A DNA stretch of 64,000 nt, from assembly GCA_052034255.1 (NCBI GenBank), contig JBPOIU010000063.1, forward strand, positions 11,393-75,392, in the 5' to 3' direction. Under the pieces are notes generated by a model. The model made no database searches. It was not told the DNA's origin and saw only the letters and a list, made by a program, of their open reading frames with translations. Source of the DNA: JADJEK01 sp052034255. Lineage in GTDB: Bacteria; Planctomycetota; B15-G4; JADJEK01. Shown here piece by piece: positions 49,466 through 57,061 of the stretch. A program made the translations under genes and the position numbers. Position 1 is the first letter of the stretch. Each line of letters opens with the position of its first letter.

Positions 49466-51325
49466 TCAGTTGGCGATCGGCTTGACGCCGAGGTCGCGCA
49501 GTTCCCAACCGAGGTACTGCGGCCGCTTGTCCTTGGGGAAGAACGGCGGCGGCGCCTGCTTCATGTCCTCGTCGAACAACGAGAAGCCGCGCTTGAAGCC
49601 GTAATAGAACGCGCCGCTGCCGGTCACGACCGTGGTGCAGGGACGCTTGTAGGACACGAGGCTGCCGAAGCGACGGATCGAGGAGCGACCGCCGTTGTTC
49701 GTATAGAACGGGTTCGAACCCGAGACCGACGACAACTGGCCGGCCGCGTTGTAACCCAGGCCTTCCAGCGTCAGTCGCTTCTGCAGCGAGATGTACGCGC
49801 CCGCGACTTCGGCATTCTGCGGCACGCTCGAGCGGATAATCACGTCGTTCGCCGCGACCACGCCGAGCACCGCGTCGCCGTCGTAGAAGCCATCACCCGA
49901 TTCGGCTTCCATTCCCGGCGGCCGCTTGTTCGCGAAGTAGGACACTTCGGCGTTCGCTGCGATCTGCGTCGAATCCGAGATGTTCGACAGCGTGCCGTAG
50001 TCGGCCTCGTCGACGCCGTCGAGCTGGCTCTTGTAGACCAGCTTGGTCGCGAGGTCGCCCGCGTCGTCGACGTACTGCACCGAGCCGATGATGTCGACGT
50101 TTCCGGTCGTCGCGACCGTCACGCGTTCACTGACCTTGCCCTGGATCGACGTGTACGCGGCGCCGCCGCCGAGCGACTCCTTGGTGTCGAAGAACACGAC
50201 GCCCGTTTCCGGCACCGGCACGTTGGTGACCGTCAGGTACTTGCTCGGCGTGCCGTTCTTCACCAACTTCAGCGTCATGGTGTTCTTCGGGTTGCCGTTC
50301 GGGTTGTGGACGAACGTGACCGACGAGTCGACGTAACCATCGACCACGACGCCCGCGACCTGCCCGCTCTGGTAGTTGATCTTCAACGTCGGCGTCGGAT
50401 CGGAAGCGTTCTTCTTCAGGTCGCTGACGCTCGCGATGCCGCTGTAGGAAACCGTCATTCCCGACACCGTGCCGGACGCCAGGTTGATCGTGCTCGGCGA
50501 CGAACCGGACGCGTAATTCTTCAGCGTGTCGTCCGGATCGTCGGGATTGCTCGTCAGCGATGACGGCAACGGCAGATACAGCGGATCGGCCGAGAAGTTG
50601 TTGTCCGGGTGGAGATACACCGTGCCGGCCTCGGTCGCACCCGCGGTGTACGAGACTCCGGTCACCGACAGCAGGCGGTTCGCGAAGTACGGGTTCGACG
50701 TCATGATGTAGAGGTGCTTGTTCGTGTGGATCTCGCCTTCGGCCGGCTTGCCGGGGTTGACCGGCGAACCACCGAGACCGAGGTCGTCGTCGACGACCGC
50801 CACGAAGTTGTTCGACAGCGGTGTCCCGTCGCGCACGTACTGGCGCACGAGTTTCAACACACCCATCTCCACGCCGTCGGCGCGCGTGTACAGAGGTTCG
50901 GAGACCCGGGCCTCGAGCACGTACCAGTCTTGCGGCAAGTCGTCCCCGGCGCCCCCGACTTCGTTGCCGTCGGCGTCGAACACGTTGCTCGGCTCGTCGG
51001 TACGCAGGCGCACCATCCGGTTCGTGCCGGCGATGAACGTCTCGTCGTTGTCACCCTGCTCGGGATCGGTGAGCTTCGGGTTCTTGGCCTCGCCGCTCGC
51101 CCCCTTCGCGAACTCGTTGATCACGCGATGCGCGCGACTGAGCGAGCCGTGGACGGAGAACAAGCTGCGCACCGACGCGGCCTTTTGATTCGAGTCGCGC
51201 AACTCGTAGTGGTTGCGGTCCATGAACATCGCCGTGCCGGAGATGATCAAGAACGCGAACACGACGGCGAGGATCAACGCGGTCCCGCGTTCGGTTCGTG
51301 GTTTGCCTGTACGAGGAAGTCTCAT
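49466..51325 (-). CDS. PilX-like exported protein of the minor-pilin operon
   Basis: The 619-residue product has an N-terminal membrane helix of PilX type (GTALILAVVFAFLIISGTAMFM) without a Glu at +5. The following region to about residue 60 is helical (LRDSNQKAASVRSLFSVHGS), and the rest is a large beta-rich, Gly/Asn/Ser/Thr-rich domain such as those in DUF4900-type proteins of planctomycete pilus clusters. PilX-type proteins help start pilus assembly and bind surfaces. The start at 51325 follows AAGGA; an in-frame ATG 39 bases upstream is possible. The last part (LSSVSGSNPFYTNNGGRSS) has no recognised motif. Confidence 0.72.
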   Translation of the reverse strand: MRLPRTGKPRTERGTALILAVVFAFLIISGTAMFMDRNHYELRDSNQKAASVRSLFSVHGSLSRAHRVINEFAKGASGEAKNPKLTDPEQGDNDETFIAGTNRMVRLRTDEPSNVFDADGNEVGGAGDDLPQDWYVLEARVSEPLYTRADGVEMGVLKLVRQYVRDGTPLSNNFVAVVDDDLGLGGSPVNPGKPAEGEIHTNKHLYIMTSNPYFANRLLSVTGVSYTAGATEAGTVYLHPDNNFSADPLYLPLPSSLTSNPDDPDDTLKNYASGSSPSTINLASGTVSGMTVSYSGIASVSDLKKNASDPTPTLKINYQSGQVAGVVVDGYVDSSVTFVHNPNGNPKNTMTLKLVKNGTPSKYLTVTNVPVPETGVVFFDTKESLGGGAAYTSIQGKVSERVTVATTGNVDIIGSVQYVDDAGDLATKLVYKSQLDGVDEADYGTLSNISDSTQIAANAEVSYFANKRPPGMEAESGDGFYDGDAVLGVVAANDVIIRSSVPQNAEVAGAYISLQKRLTLEGLGYNAAGQLSSVSGSNPFYTNNGGRSSIRRFGSLVSYKRPCTTVVTGSGAFYYGFKRGFSLFDEDMKQAPPPFFPKDKRPQYLGWELRDLGVKPIAN

Positions 51326-51381
51326 GACGAACTGTTCCTTCCGGTGGGCACCGATGGCGTCCATGACCTTTGGGATCGGGT

Positions 51382-52050
51382 TCACGGGTCCTGTGCGCGC
51401 AGGCCGCGCAGGACGAGTCGGGGCTGAGCATTCGCTGGGAAATTGGGGCGGTAGAACACTTCGAAGCCGAACAACTCCATGCTCTGGTCGGAGTCGTCGT
51501 CGTCCTCGAAACAACCCTCGCCGGCTTCCTGTTCGATGAAGCTGCCGAGCAGCAGCGCGGCCGCGCCGTCCGGCACACCGTCGCCGTCCGGGTCCACCGC
51601 GGCCGGGAACTCGAGCGTCGACTGCACGTTGTTCGAAACGCGGATCAGGAAGTCACCCGGGATGCCCGCCGAGGGGAAGCCGTCGACGCTGCCGAGATCG
51701 AGGACTTCGTTCGGGAGCTCCTTGATCGACCGCGCCAGCGAATAGAGCGAGGGCGGATTGCCGCCGACCTCCACTTCGGGGTCGAAGAGCTCGGCCAACG
51801 CGTCGTCGGGTGAGTCCGGCGCCGCCAGCACGTCGTCGTCGCCGTCGCCGAACTGCAGGTTGTTCAGCAGCTCGACGTAGGCTTGAGCGCGCGCCAGCAC
51901 CATCGTGTTCATCTGGTACTGCCGGTTCGCGGCCATGCCGGTCATCATCGTGGCGGCCATGCCCATCACGGCGGTCGCGAGGACGACCATCGCCACGCAG
52001 ATCTCGATCAACGTCAAACCGCGTTGCGTGCGTCGGTGCAGCCGCATCAT
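51382..52050 (-). CDS. PilV-like minor pilin
   Basis: The 222-residue product has leader MMRLHRRTQRG and the class III N-terminus LTLIEICVAMVVLATAVMGMA, with Glu at +5. The mature part is acidic, with DGDDDVLAAPDSPDDALAEL and DDDDSDQSMELFG stretches that might bind calcium. It overlaps the upstream small gene by four bases (ATGA) and precedes the PilX-like gene by 56 bases. Confidence 0.8.
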   Translation of the reverse strand: MMRLHRRTQRGLTLIEICVAMVVLATAVMGMAATMMTGMAANRQYQMNTMVLARAQAYVELLNNLQFGDGDDDVLAAPDSPDDALAELFDPEVEVGGNPPSLYSLARSIKELPNEVLDLGSVDGFPSAGIPGDFLIRVSNNVQSTLEFPAAVDPDGDGVPDGAAALLLGSFIEQEAGEGCFEDDDDSDQSMELFGFEVFYRPNFPANAQPRLVLRGLRAQDP

Positions 52051-52478
52051 CGTCCCCCCTCGAGTTCCTCGGGGCGCATGCCGGCGACGTAGCCACCCGA
52101 CTCGATCAGGGCCTTCGCGTCCGCCGGCGAGTCGATGACCTTGATGCCTTCGGCGGACCCGCCGAGCGGGCCGCCCGGCATCTCGACCGGGTTCAAGCCG
52201 TACTGACGGAGGTTGCGCGTCAGCTCCTTGGTCGCTTTCTCTTCTTTCGAGTCGAGCAGCGACGGCCGGCGACCTTCCTTGAACTCCTCCATCAGCTTCG
52301 CGTCGCGCTGCTTGCCCTCTTCGCGCGTCCAGTTCGGGATCGCGCCGGTCCCAGCTTGGGTCCGTTGCGCGGTCGGCGTGCCCTCGGACTCGCGCGTCGT
52401 GAAGTGCGCGACGCACAATCCGAGCGCGACGATCGCCATGCCGACGACGACGAGGGGTGGTTTCTCGAACGACTTCAT
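52047..52478 (-). CDS. Small membrane-anchored protein at the head of the pilin operon
   Basis: The 143-residue product has one N-terminal hydrophobic segment (PPLVVVGMAIVALGLCVAHF) and a charged exported part with LMEEFKEGRRPSLLDSKEEK and a Gly-rich end. No family is recognised. The ATG is chosen because GGAG lies seven bases upstream and the membrane segment starts right after. Its stop overlaps the PilV-like start, so it should be an accessory of the pilus. Confidence 0.6.
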   Translation of the reverse strand: MKSFEKPPLVVVGMAIVALGLCVAHFTTRESEGTPTAQRTQAGTGAIPNWTREEGKQRDAKLMEEFKEGRRPSLLDSKEEKATKELTRNLRQYGLNPVEMPGGPLGGSAEGIKVIDSPADAKALIESGGYVAGMRPEELEGGR

Positions 52479-52703
52479 GAACGGCTCCAGAGGTCTCGCG
52501 GTGCGCAAGACGTCGACGGTTCGCTTATCGGTCCACACTCGAGTCGCTGGTGTCGAATCCCGCGCCGCGCAGGCGCTCGCGATGCCTAAGTCACGCGCGA
52601 GCCCACGGATCCGGCCGCTGTTCCGCACCTCGATCACCTCGACATCGTTCTCAAGTCGTCCGTTGTCCGCGTCCGCTCCGAGGACCCACTACGTCCGGCC
52701 ACG

Positions 52704-52737
52704 AAAAAAGGGCCGGCGGAAACGATTCCGCCGACCC
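52704..52737 (-). terminator. Intrinsic terminator of a minus-strand transcript
   Basis: A 12-bp stem (52710-52721 with 52726-52737) is followed on the minus strand by TTTTTT (52709-52704). Its only non-canonical pair is G.U on minus. It is the best intrinsic terminator in the window, yet no minus-strand gene lies just upstream of it. Confidence 0.7.
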
Positions 52738-52790
52738 TTCGTCCCCTCGCCGTGCCCGTTCGGGAGAGGACCGTGCTTCGCGGACCTTTC
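52704..52790 (-). ncRNA. Candidate small RNA, 5' end unknown
   Basis: Upstream of the terminator at 52704-52737, minus-strand RNA would fold a further 8-bp stem (GTCCTCTC 52771-52764 with GAGGGGAC 52748-52741) with a U.G pair valid only on this strand, around an inner CCC/GGG hairpin. The 5' end was not found and may lie up to 52980. No known RNA family fits. Confidence 0.35.
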
Positions 52791-52988
52791 TTCGGCGACT
52801 TCATGCGGCGGTTGCTCGAACATTTCGCGCCGATCCGCGCGCGGATTGCGCAACCCGTGCTCCGACGACGGCTTCCGGCGCGAAGCCGACTCCGACGATC
52901 GTTCGGATTCGTGCTCAAGCACGCCGCTGCATGCCAGCCCGCCCGCCGTTACGATCCGCGTTTCCCCCGCCTCTGGTCGGAACCTCGC

Positions 52989-54368
52989 GTGATCGCTGTC
53001 GCCCATTCCGCACGGATCGCCGTTCTCGCGCTCAGCACGCTGTGCGCGCCCCAAGAGACCACTCTGCAAGAAGGCGTCGTCGCACGCGTCGGCGACGCAG
53101 CGTTGTCTCGCGCCGAGTTCGAGTCGTTCGTCGCGCGCGAACATCGAGGCACCGAGTTCGCGAACCAGGCACTCGATGACTTGATCAGCGAACAGATCGT
53201 CTTCCTCGAAGCCGAGCGCCGCGGGTTCTCGGTCACCGACGAGCAAGTGAACGCCCGCTTCGCGCAATACGAGCAGGAGTTCGTGAAGAGCGCCCGCGAA
53301 GCGGGTGCGAAGGACCTGACCTCGTACCTCGCGGCGAACGACGTCGATCTCGGCCTGTTCCGCAAGAAGCTGCGGCCGGTGCTGTTGCTCGAACAGCTGG
53401 TGCGCGCCGAGTTCGAACTCGACGACGACGAGCCCGTGCCGCAAGAGAAGATGCACGTGTGGATCGGGGATCGTCTGGCGCGCGCCCGCGTCGAGCGCCT
53501 CGGCATCGACAGCGGCGTCGCCGCGCGTGTCGACGGCGTCCCGATCGACGTCGCGCGGCTCGGCCAGCGACTGGTCGAAGCGAGTCAACGCAAGAAGCTC
53601 GACGAGTGGCTCGACGAGCTGATCGGTTGCGTCGTCGTCGAGCAGGCCGCCGCACGCCAGGGCCTCGTGCTGACCGATCGCGACGTCGACGTCGGACTCG
53701 ATCAATGGCAGAAGGAGTTCCGCGAGCGCCAGCAAGGCGGCGACGTCGATCTCCGCCGCCTGCTCGCCGAGAAGGGCCTGTCGATCGACGCGCTGCGCGC
53801 GAGCCGGTTGTTCCGCGCGAAGCTGCTGATGGAGAAGCTCGTCGACGACCTCTATCCCGATCCGGAACTGCGCTCGTTCTTCAGCGCCCATCGCGCCGAG
53901 TTCATGGAGCGTGCGGGGCGCAGCGTCACGATGCGCGTGGTCTTCTTGAAGGCCGGAGCTCCGGGCGCCGTCGAAGCCAAGTTCGTGCCGCGCGGCTACG
54001 CGGAAGCCGAGCGCATCCTCGCGGACAAGCGCGCCGAGATCCTCGCCGGCACGACGACATTCGCCGCGGTCGCCAAGGCGATCTCGGAGCATCCGTCGGC
54101 GACGCAGGAAGGCAACGTCGGTCAGCTCGTCGCCAGCACGCGGACACCGCTCGGAGTGATCGCGCACAAGGCGCTCGCGAAGCTCGAGGAGAAACCCGGC
54201 CTGTGCGGTCCGATCGAGGCCACCGAGGGCGTCTATCTGGTCGAACTGCTCGACGTGCGTCCCGCGCCCGGTTACGAACAGCTCGCGACGGCGGTCCGTG
54301 CGCGGGCCCGAGAGGAACTGTTCAAGACGTTGAAGGACGGCGCTGGCGTCGTCCGCAGTCCGTTCTGA
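52989..54368 (+). CDS. Exported SurA-like parvulin protein
   Basis: The 459-residue product has a short signal sequence (AVAHSARIAVLALSTLCA), an N-terminal chaperone part with two similar halves (VARVGDAALSRAEFESFV and AARVDGVPIDVARLGQRL) and a C-terminal PpiC-type domain (about 290-445) with ISEHPSATQEGNVGQLV and KPGLCGPIEATEGVYLVELLD. It would fold secreted or outer-membrane proteins. The GTG start is chosen from the signal peptide; the frame is open further upstream but looks non-coding. The microcompartment genes follow 32 bases later. Confidence 0.75.
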   Translation: MIAVAHSARIAVLALSTLCAPQETTLQEGVVARVGDAALSRAEFESFVAREHRGTEFANQALDDLISEQIVFLEAERRGFSVTDEQVNARFAQYEQEFVKSAREAGAKDLTSYLAANDVDLGLFRKKLRPVLLLEQLVRAEFELDDDEPVPQEKMHVWIGDRLARARVERLGIDSGVAARVDGVPIDVARLGQRLVEASQRKKLDEWLDELIGCVVVEQAAARQGLVLTDRDVDVGLDQWQKEFRERQQGGDVDLRRLLAEKGLSIDALRASRLFRAKLLMEKLVDDLYPDPELRSFFSAHRAEFMERAGRSVTMRVVFLKAGAPGAVEAKFVPRGYAEAERILADKRAEILAGTTTFAAVAKAISEHPSATQEGNVGQLVASTRTPLGVIAHKALAKLEEKPGLCGPIEATEGVYLVELLDVRPAPGYEQLATAVRARAREELFKTLKDGAGVVRSPF

Positions 54369-54400
54369 GGACGGCAGGCGAAACCGACAGGAGGCGAACC

Positions 54401-54709
54401 GTGTTGATCGGACAGGTCGTCGGCACCGTGGTGTCGACGGTGAAGGACGAGAAGATGGAGGGCCTCAAGTTCCAGGTCGTCCGAGACGTCAGCGAACGCG
54501 GCAAGCCGACCGGGAAGTACGTCGTCGCGATCGACGCGGTCGGCGCCGGCCACGGCGACATGGTCCTCTACGCGACCGGCTCGTCCGCGCGCCAAACCCC
54601 GGCGACCGACGGCAAGCCCGCGGATGCCGTGATCATGGCCGTCATCGATTCGTGGGACGTCGACGGCGAGTTGGTCTGGGATCGCCAGGCGCTCGCGACG
54701 AAGGTCTGA
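54401..54709 (+). CDS. EutN/CcmL-family microcompartment vertex protein 1
   Basis: The 102-residue product matches the BMC-P pentamer family that caps the corners of bacterial microcompartments: IGQVVGTVVSTVKDEKMEGLKFQ at the N-terminus and the strand VAIDAVGAGHGDMVLYATGSSAR with the conserved GAGxGD turn. The C-terminal AVIMAVIDSWDVDG is also typical. AGGAGG lies six bases before the GTG. It is followed by a second vertex protein after one base. No hexameric shell protein or signature enzyme is encoded in the window. Confidence 0.92.
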   Translation: MLIGQVVGTVVSTVKDEKMEGLKFQVVRDVSERGKPTGKYVVAIDAVGAGHGDMVLYATGSSARQTPATDGKPADAVIMAVIDSWDVDGELVWDRQALATKV

Positions 54710-54710
54710 C

Positions 54711-54983
54711 ATGAACCTCGGACGCGTCACCGGCCGCGTCATCGCGACGCGGCTCACCCCCGGCCTCGAGGGCGTCAAGCTGCTGTGGTTGCAACCACTC
54801 GACGAGCAGTTGCATCCCAAAGGTGCGCAACTCGTCGCGTGCGATGCGATGCACGCGGGCATCGGCGACGTCGTGTTCTGGATCGGCGGTCGCGAAGCCA
54901 CCTATCCGTTGCCGGTCCAATTCGTCCCAGTCGATGCGACGATCCTCGGTCACGTCGAGCAGGTGTCGACCGCTCCGCGCTGA
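54711..54983 (+). CDS. EutN/CcmL-family microcompartment vertex protein 2
   Basis: The 90-residue product is a second member of the same family: LGRVTGRVIATRLTPGLEGVKLL, then the shorter central strand LVACDAMHAGIGDVVFWIGGREA (GIGD turn) and a C-terminus VDATILGHVEQV. It is too different from its neighbour to be a recent duplicate. Pairs or triplets of divergent vertex proteins are known in planctomycete microcompartment loci. It ends 19 bases from the convergent amidohydrolase, with an eight-C run between them. Confidence 0.9.
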   Translation: MNLGRVTGRVIATRLTPGLEGVKLLWLQPLDEQLHPKGAQLVACDAMHAGIGDVVFWIGGREATYPLPVQFVPVDATILGHVEQVSTAPR

Positions 54984-55002
54984 CGGATCGACGCCCCCCC
55001 CG

Positions 55003-56973
55003 TCACGGCCGCGGCGCGAACTCGACGTCGTCGACGTCCACCCGGAACGCCCCCACCGCGCCGAGCGGCGTCGCGAACTCGATGCCGACCACCGCGTGCG
55101 GATCGAAGTTCACGCGCTTGCCGAACCCGACCTGCGCCAATGCCTGGAACGGCACGCGATAGGTCCGCCAGCGCTCGTCGATCGCGATCGTGGCGGAGAA
55201 CGCGTCCCCGTCGGTCACGTCCTTCGTCAGCAGTCGCACTCGGAACTCTCCGCGCGTCGCGGCGCGCAGGCGGAAGCGCAGCGCGTCGGACTCGCCCGCA
55301 TCGAATACACCGCCGTCCACGGGCAACAGCGTGACCGCGAGCCGCCGTTGATGCGGCAAGCCGCGCTCCAGGACACCGTCGATCCGCAGGAACGAGGTCC
55401 GGTTGTCGTCGCCGTAGTCGCGGACACCGGTGACGGCGACTTCGGCCTTGCCCGGGTCGTTCCGCTCCGGAGAGCGCGTGTGCGGTGGCAGCGCTCCGGT
55501 TTCCGATTCGAAGTCGAACAGCACGCCGGGCCGCCCGACGTCCGGCAACGGTTGCAACGGCGTGATCGCGACGAAGCGCGCCGCGATCGCCGCGCGATCC
55601 ACGGCGATGCCGTCGCGCCACACCGCGCGCACGCGGGTCAGCGCCGTCGGGTCGGAGAGCGGATCACCTTCCACGAGCACGAGGTCGGCGAAGCGGCCGC
55701 TGGCGATCGTCCCGCGCTCGTCCAGCACACCGAGGAATGCGGCCGCATCCGACGTGAACGCCAGCAGCGCTTGCTCGGGAGGCACGCCTGCATCGATCCA
55801 ACACCGGAATTCGGCCGCGGCGGCCGGGCCGTGGAAGACGCCCGGCATGCCGGCGTCACTGCCGGGCAGCAAGCGAACACCGGCGCGGTGCAGTCGGAAC
55901 AAGGCATCCCGCAGCTTCGGCAGCCGACCCGTGAAGTAGATCGACAGCGCAGCCGCGCGCTCGGACGACTCCAGCGCAGCCGCGGCCGCGCGCCGCACCG
56001 AGGCATCGACGTAGTGCGAGAGCTCCCCGGCGTCGAACTCGTCGCCGGCCAGCGCGGCGTACGCGGCCAGCGTCGGCATCACGGCCACGCCGCTCGCGCG
56101 CACACGGTCGACGAATTCCTGATCGAGCGTGCCGACGACCGGCAAGTGGCCGAGCACGTCGGCACCGTGCTCGGCGGCGAACAGCGCCGCATCGCGCTCG
56201 ACGGCGTGCACCACGACTCTCGCGCGGCGCGCGTGCGCCTCGTCGATCGCGGCCGCCAACGTGGCGTCGTCCATCGTCGATTGCGCGGGCATTCCGCCCC
56301 AACCGCCTCGATCGTGCATCAGCTTGACGACGTCGACACCGCTGCGGACCGCGTCGGCGACCGCCGCGCGGGCGTCGTCGGGGTTCGAGACCAGACGGGC
56401 CGGGTGCCCGCCTTCCGTGCCGTGCCCCCCGGCGACGGTCAACGCCGCGCCGGCACAGCCGAGTCGCGGCAGCGTCGCGTCGACGCGGCTGACCGCACGC
56501 AGGCGGAGCAGTTCGGGTTCATCGCCGTGGAGATCGAGCAAGGTCGTGACGCCGCAAGCCAGCGCGGCGCGCGCGAACGCATCGGCGCGCGGCGCCGCCT
56601 TCGCGTCGAACGGCGCCGCCGTGGCGCCGAGGTGGACGTGCAAGTCGAACAGCCCCGGCAGCAACGTGCAGCCGCTGCCGTCGATCGACGCGGCGGGTGC
56701 TGGCGACGGCGGGCCGGCCTCGATCCGACCGACGCGATCGCCGCGGATCTCGACCCACGCACCCTCGCGGACCGGCTCCTCGCGCACTCCGCTCCACATG
56801 CGCACGTCGCGGATCCACGTCACCGGCACGGCGTCCTCGGCGCTCCATCCGACCTCGGAACTCGCTTGGAGTCCGAGCAGCACGAGCGGCACCAGCAACG
56901 CTGCGCGTCGAGGGCGACCGCGTCGAGTGTCGCCCCGGACGGCGCCAGGATGCCTGCTATCCTTCGGACCCAC
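55003..56973 (-). CDS. Exported amidohydrolase fused to a CIA30-like domain
   Basis: The product (about 656 residues) has an Arg-rich N-terminus and signal helix (AALLVPLVLLGLQASS). An imidazolonepropionase/prolidase-type amidohydrolase follows (about 50-460): metal motif DLHVHLG, VVKLMHD (possible carboxylated lysine), VVVHAVE, VLGHLP and the late Asp in LLPGSDAG. The C-terminal 170 residues are a beta-sandwich like the CIA30/CBM11 type (VLFDFESETGALPP, TYRVPFQALAQVGF). The substrate is unknown. The start is uncertain: GTG at 56973 is used here, and the frame is open to 57069. Confidence 0.8.
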   Translation of the reverse strand: MGPKDSRHPGAVRGDTRRGRPRRAALLVPLVLLGLQASSEVGWSAEDAVPVTWIRDVRMWSGVREEPVREGAWVEIRGDRVGRIEAGPPSPAPAASIDGSGCTLLPGLFDLHVHLGATAAPFDAKAAPRADAFARAALACGVTTLLDLHGDEPELLRLRAVSRVDATLPRLGCAGAALTVAGGHGTEGGHPARLVSNPDDARAAVADAVRSGVDVVKLMHDRGGWGGMPAQSTMDDATLAAAIDEAHARRARVVVHAVERDAALFAAEHGADVLGHLPVVGTLDQEFVDRVRASGVAVMPTLAAYAALAGDEFDAGELSHYVDASVRRAAAAALESSERAAALSIYFTGRLPKLRDALFRLHRAGVRLLPGSDAGMPGVFHGPAAAAEFRCWIDAGVPPEQALLAFTSDAAAFLGVLDERGTIASGRFADLVLVEGDPLSDPTALTRVRAVWRDGIAVDRAAIAARFVAITPLQPLPDVGRPGVLFDFESETGALPPHTRSPERNDPGKAEVAVTGVRDYGDDNRTSFLRIDGVLERGLPHQRRLAVTLLPVDGGVFDAGESDALRFRLRAATRGEFRVRLLTKDVTDGDAFSATIAIDERWRTYRVPFQALAQVGFGKRVNFDPHAVVGIEFATPLGAVGAFRVDVDDVEFAPRP

Positions 56974-57061
56974 CCCGGAGCGCAGCGACGACCGCGGCCT
57001 CGACGCGCTCACTTTGCGCGCGAGCGCACGGCCGGCGGACTCCAAAGACGAAACGGCTCTC

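Larger units (their letters stand above)
52479..52988. other. 510-base intergenic region with sRNA candidate
   Basis: This is the longest non-coding stretch in the window. It lies between the start of the minus-strand pilin operon and the plus-strand parvulin gene. It carries an intrinsic terminator pointing left (52704-52737) and a second minus-strand hairpin (52741-52771). ORFs on both strands run through it, but none has a convincing start or family. Confidence 0.5.

Noticed and set aside
52634..52918. Minus-strand ORF of 94 codons in the 510-base gap
   Set aside because: It reads through the intrinsic terminator at 52704-52737 and is Arg/Ser-rich without a family match.
54994..55001. Run of eight C between the second vertex protein and the amidohydrolase
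   Set aside because: Considered as a slippage tract, but it lies outside both coding regions and has no promoter context.
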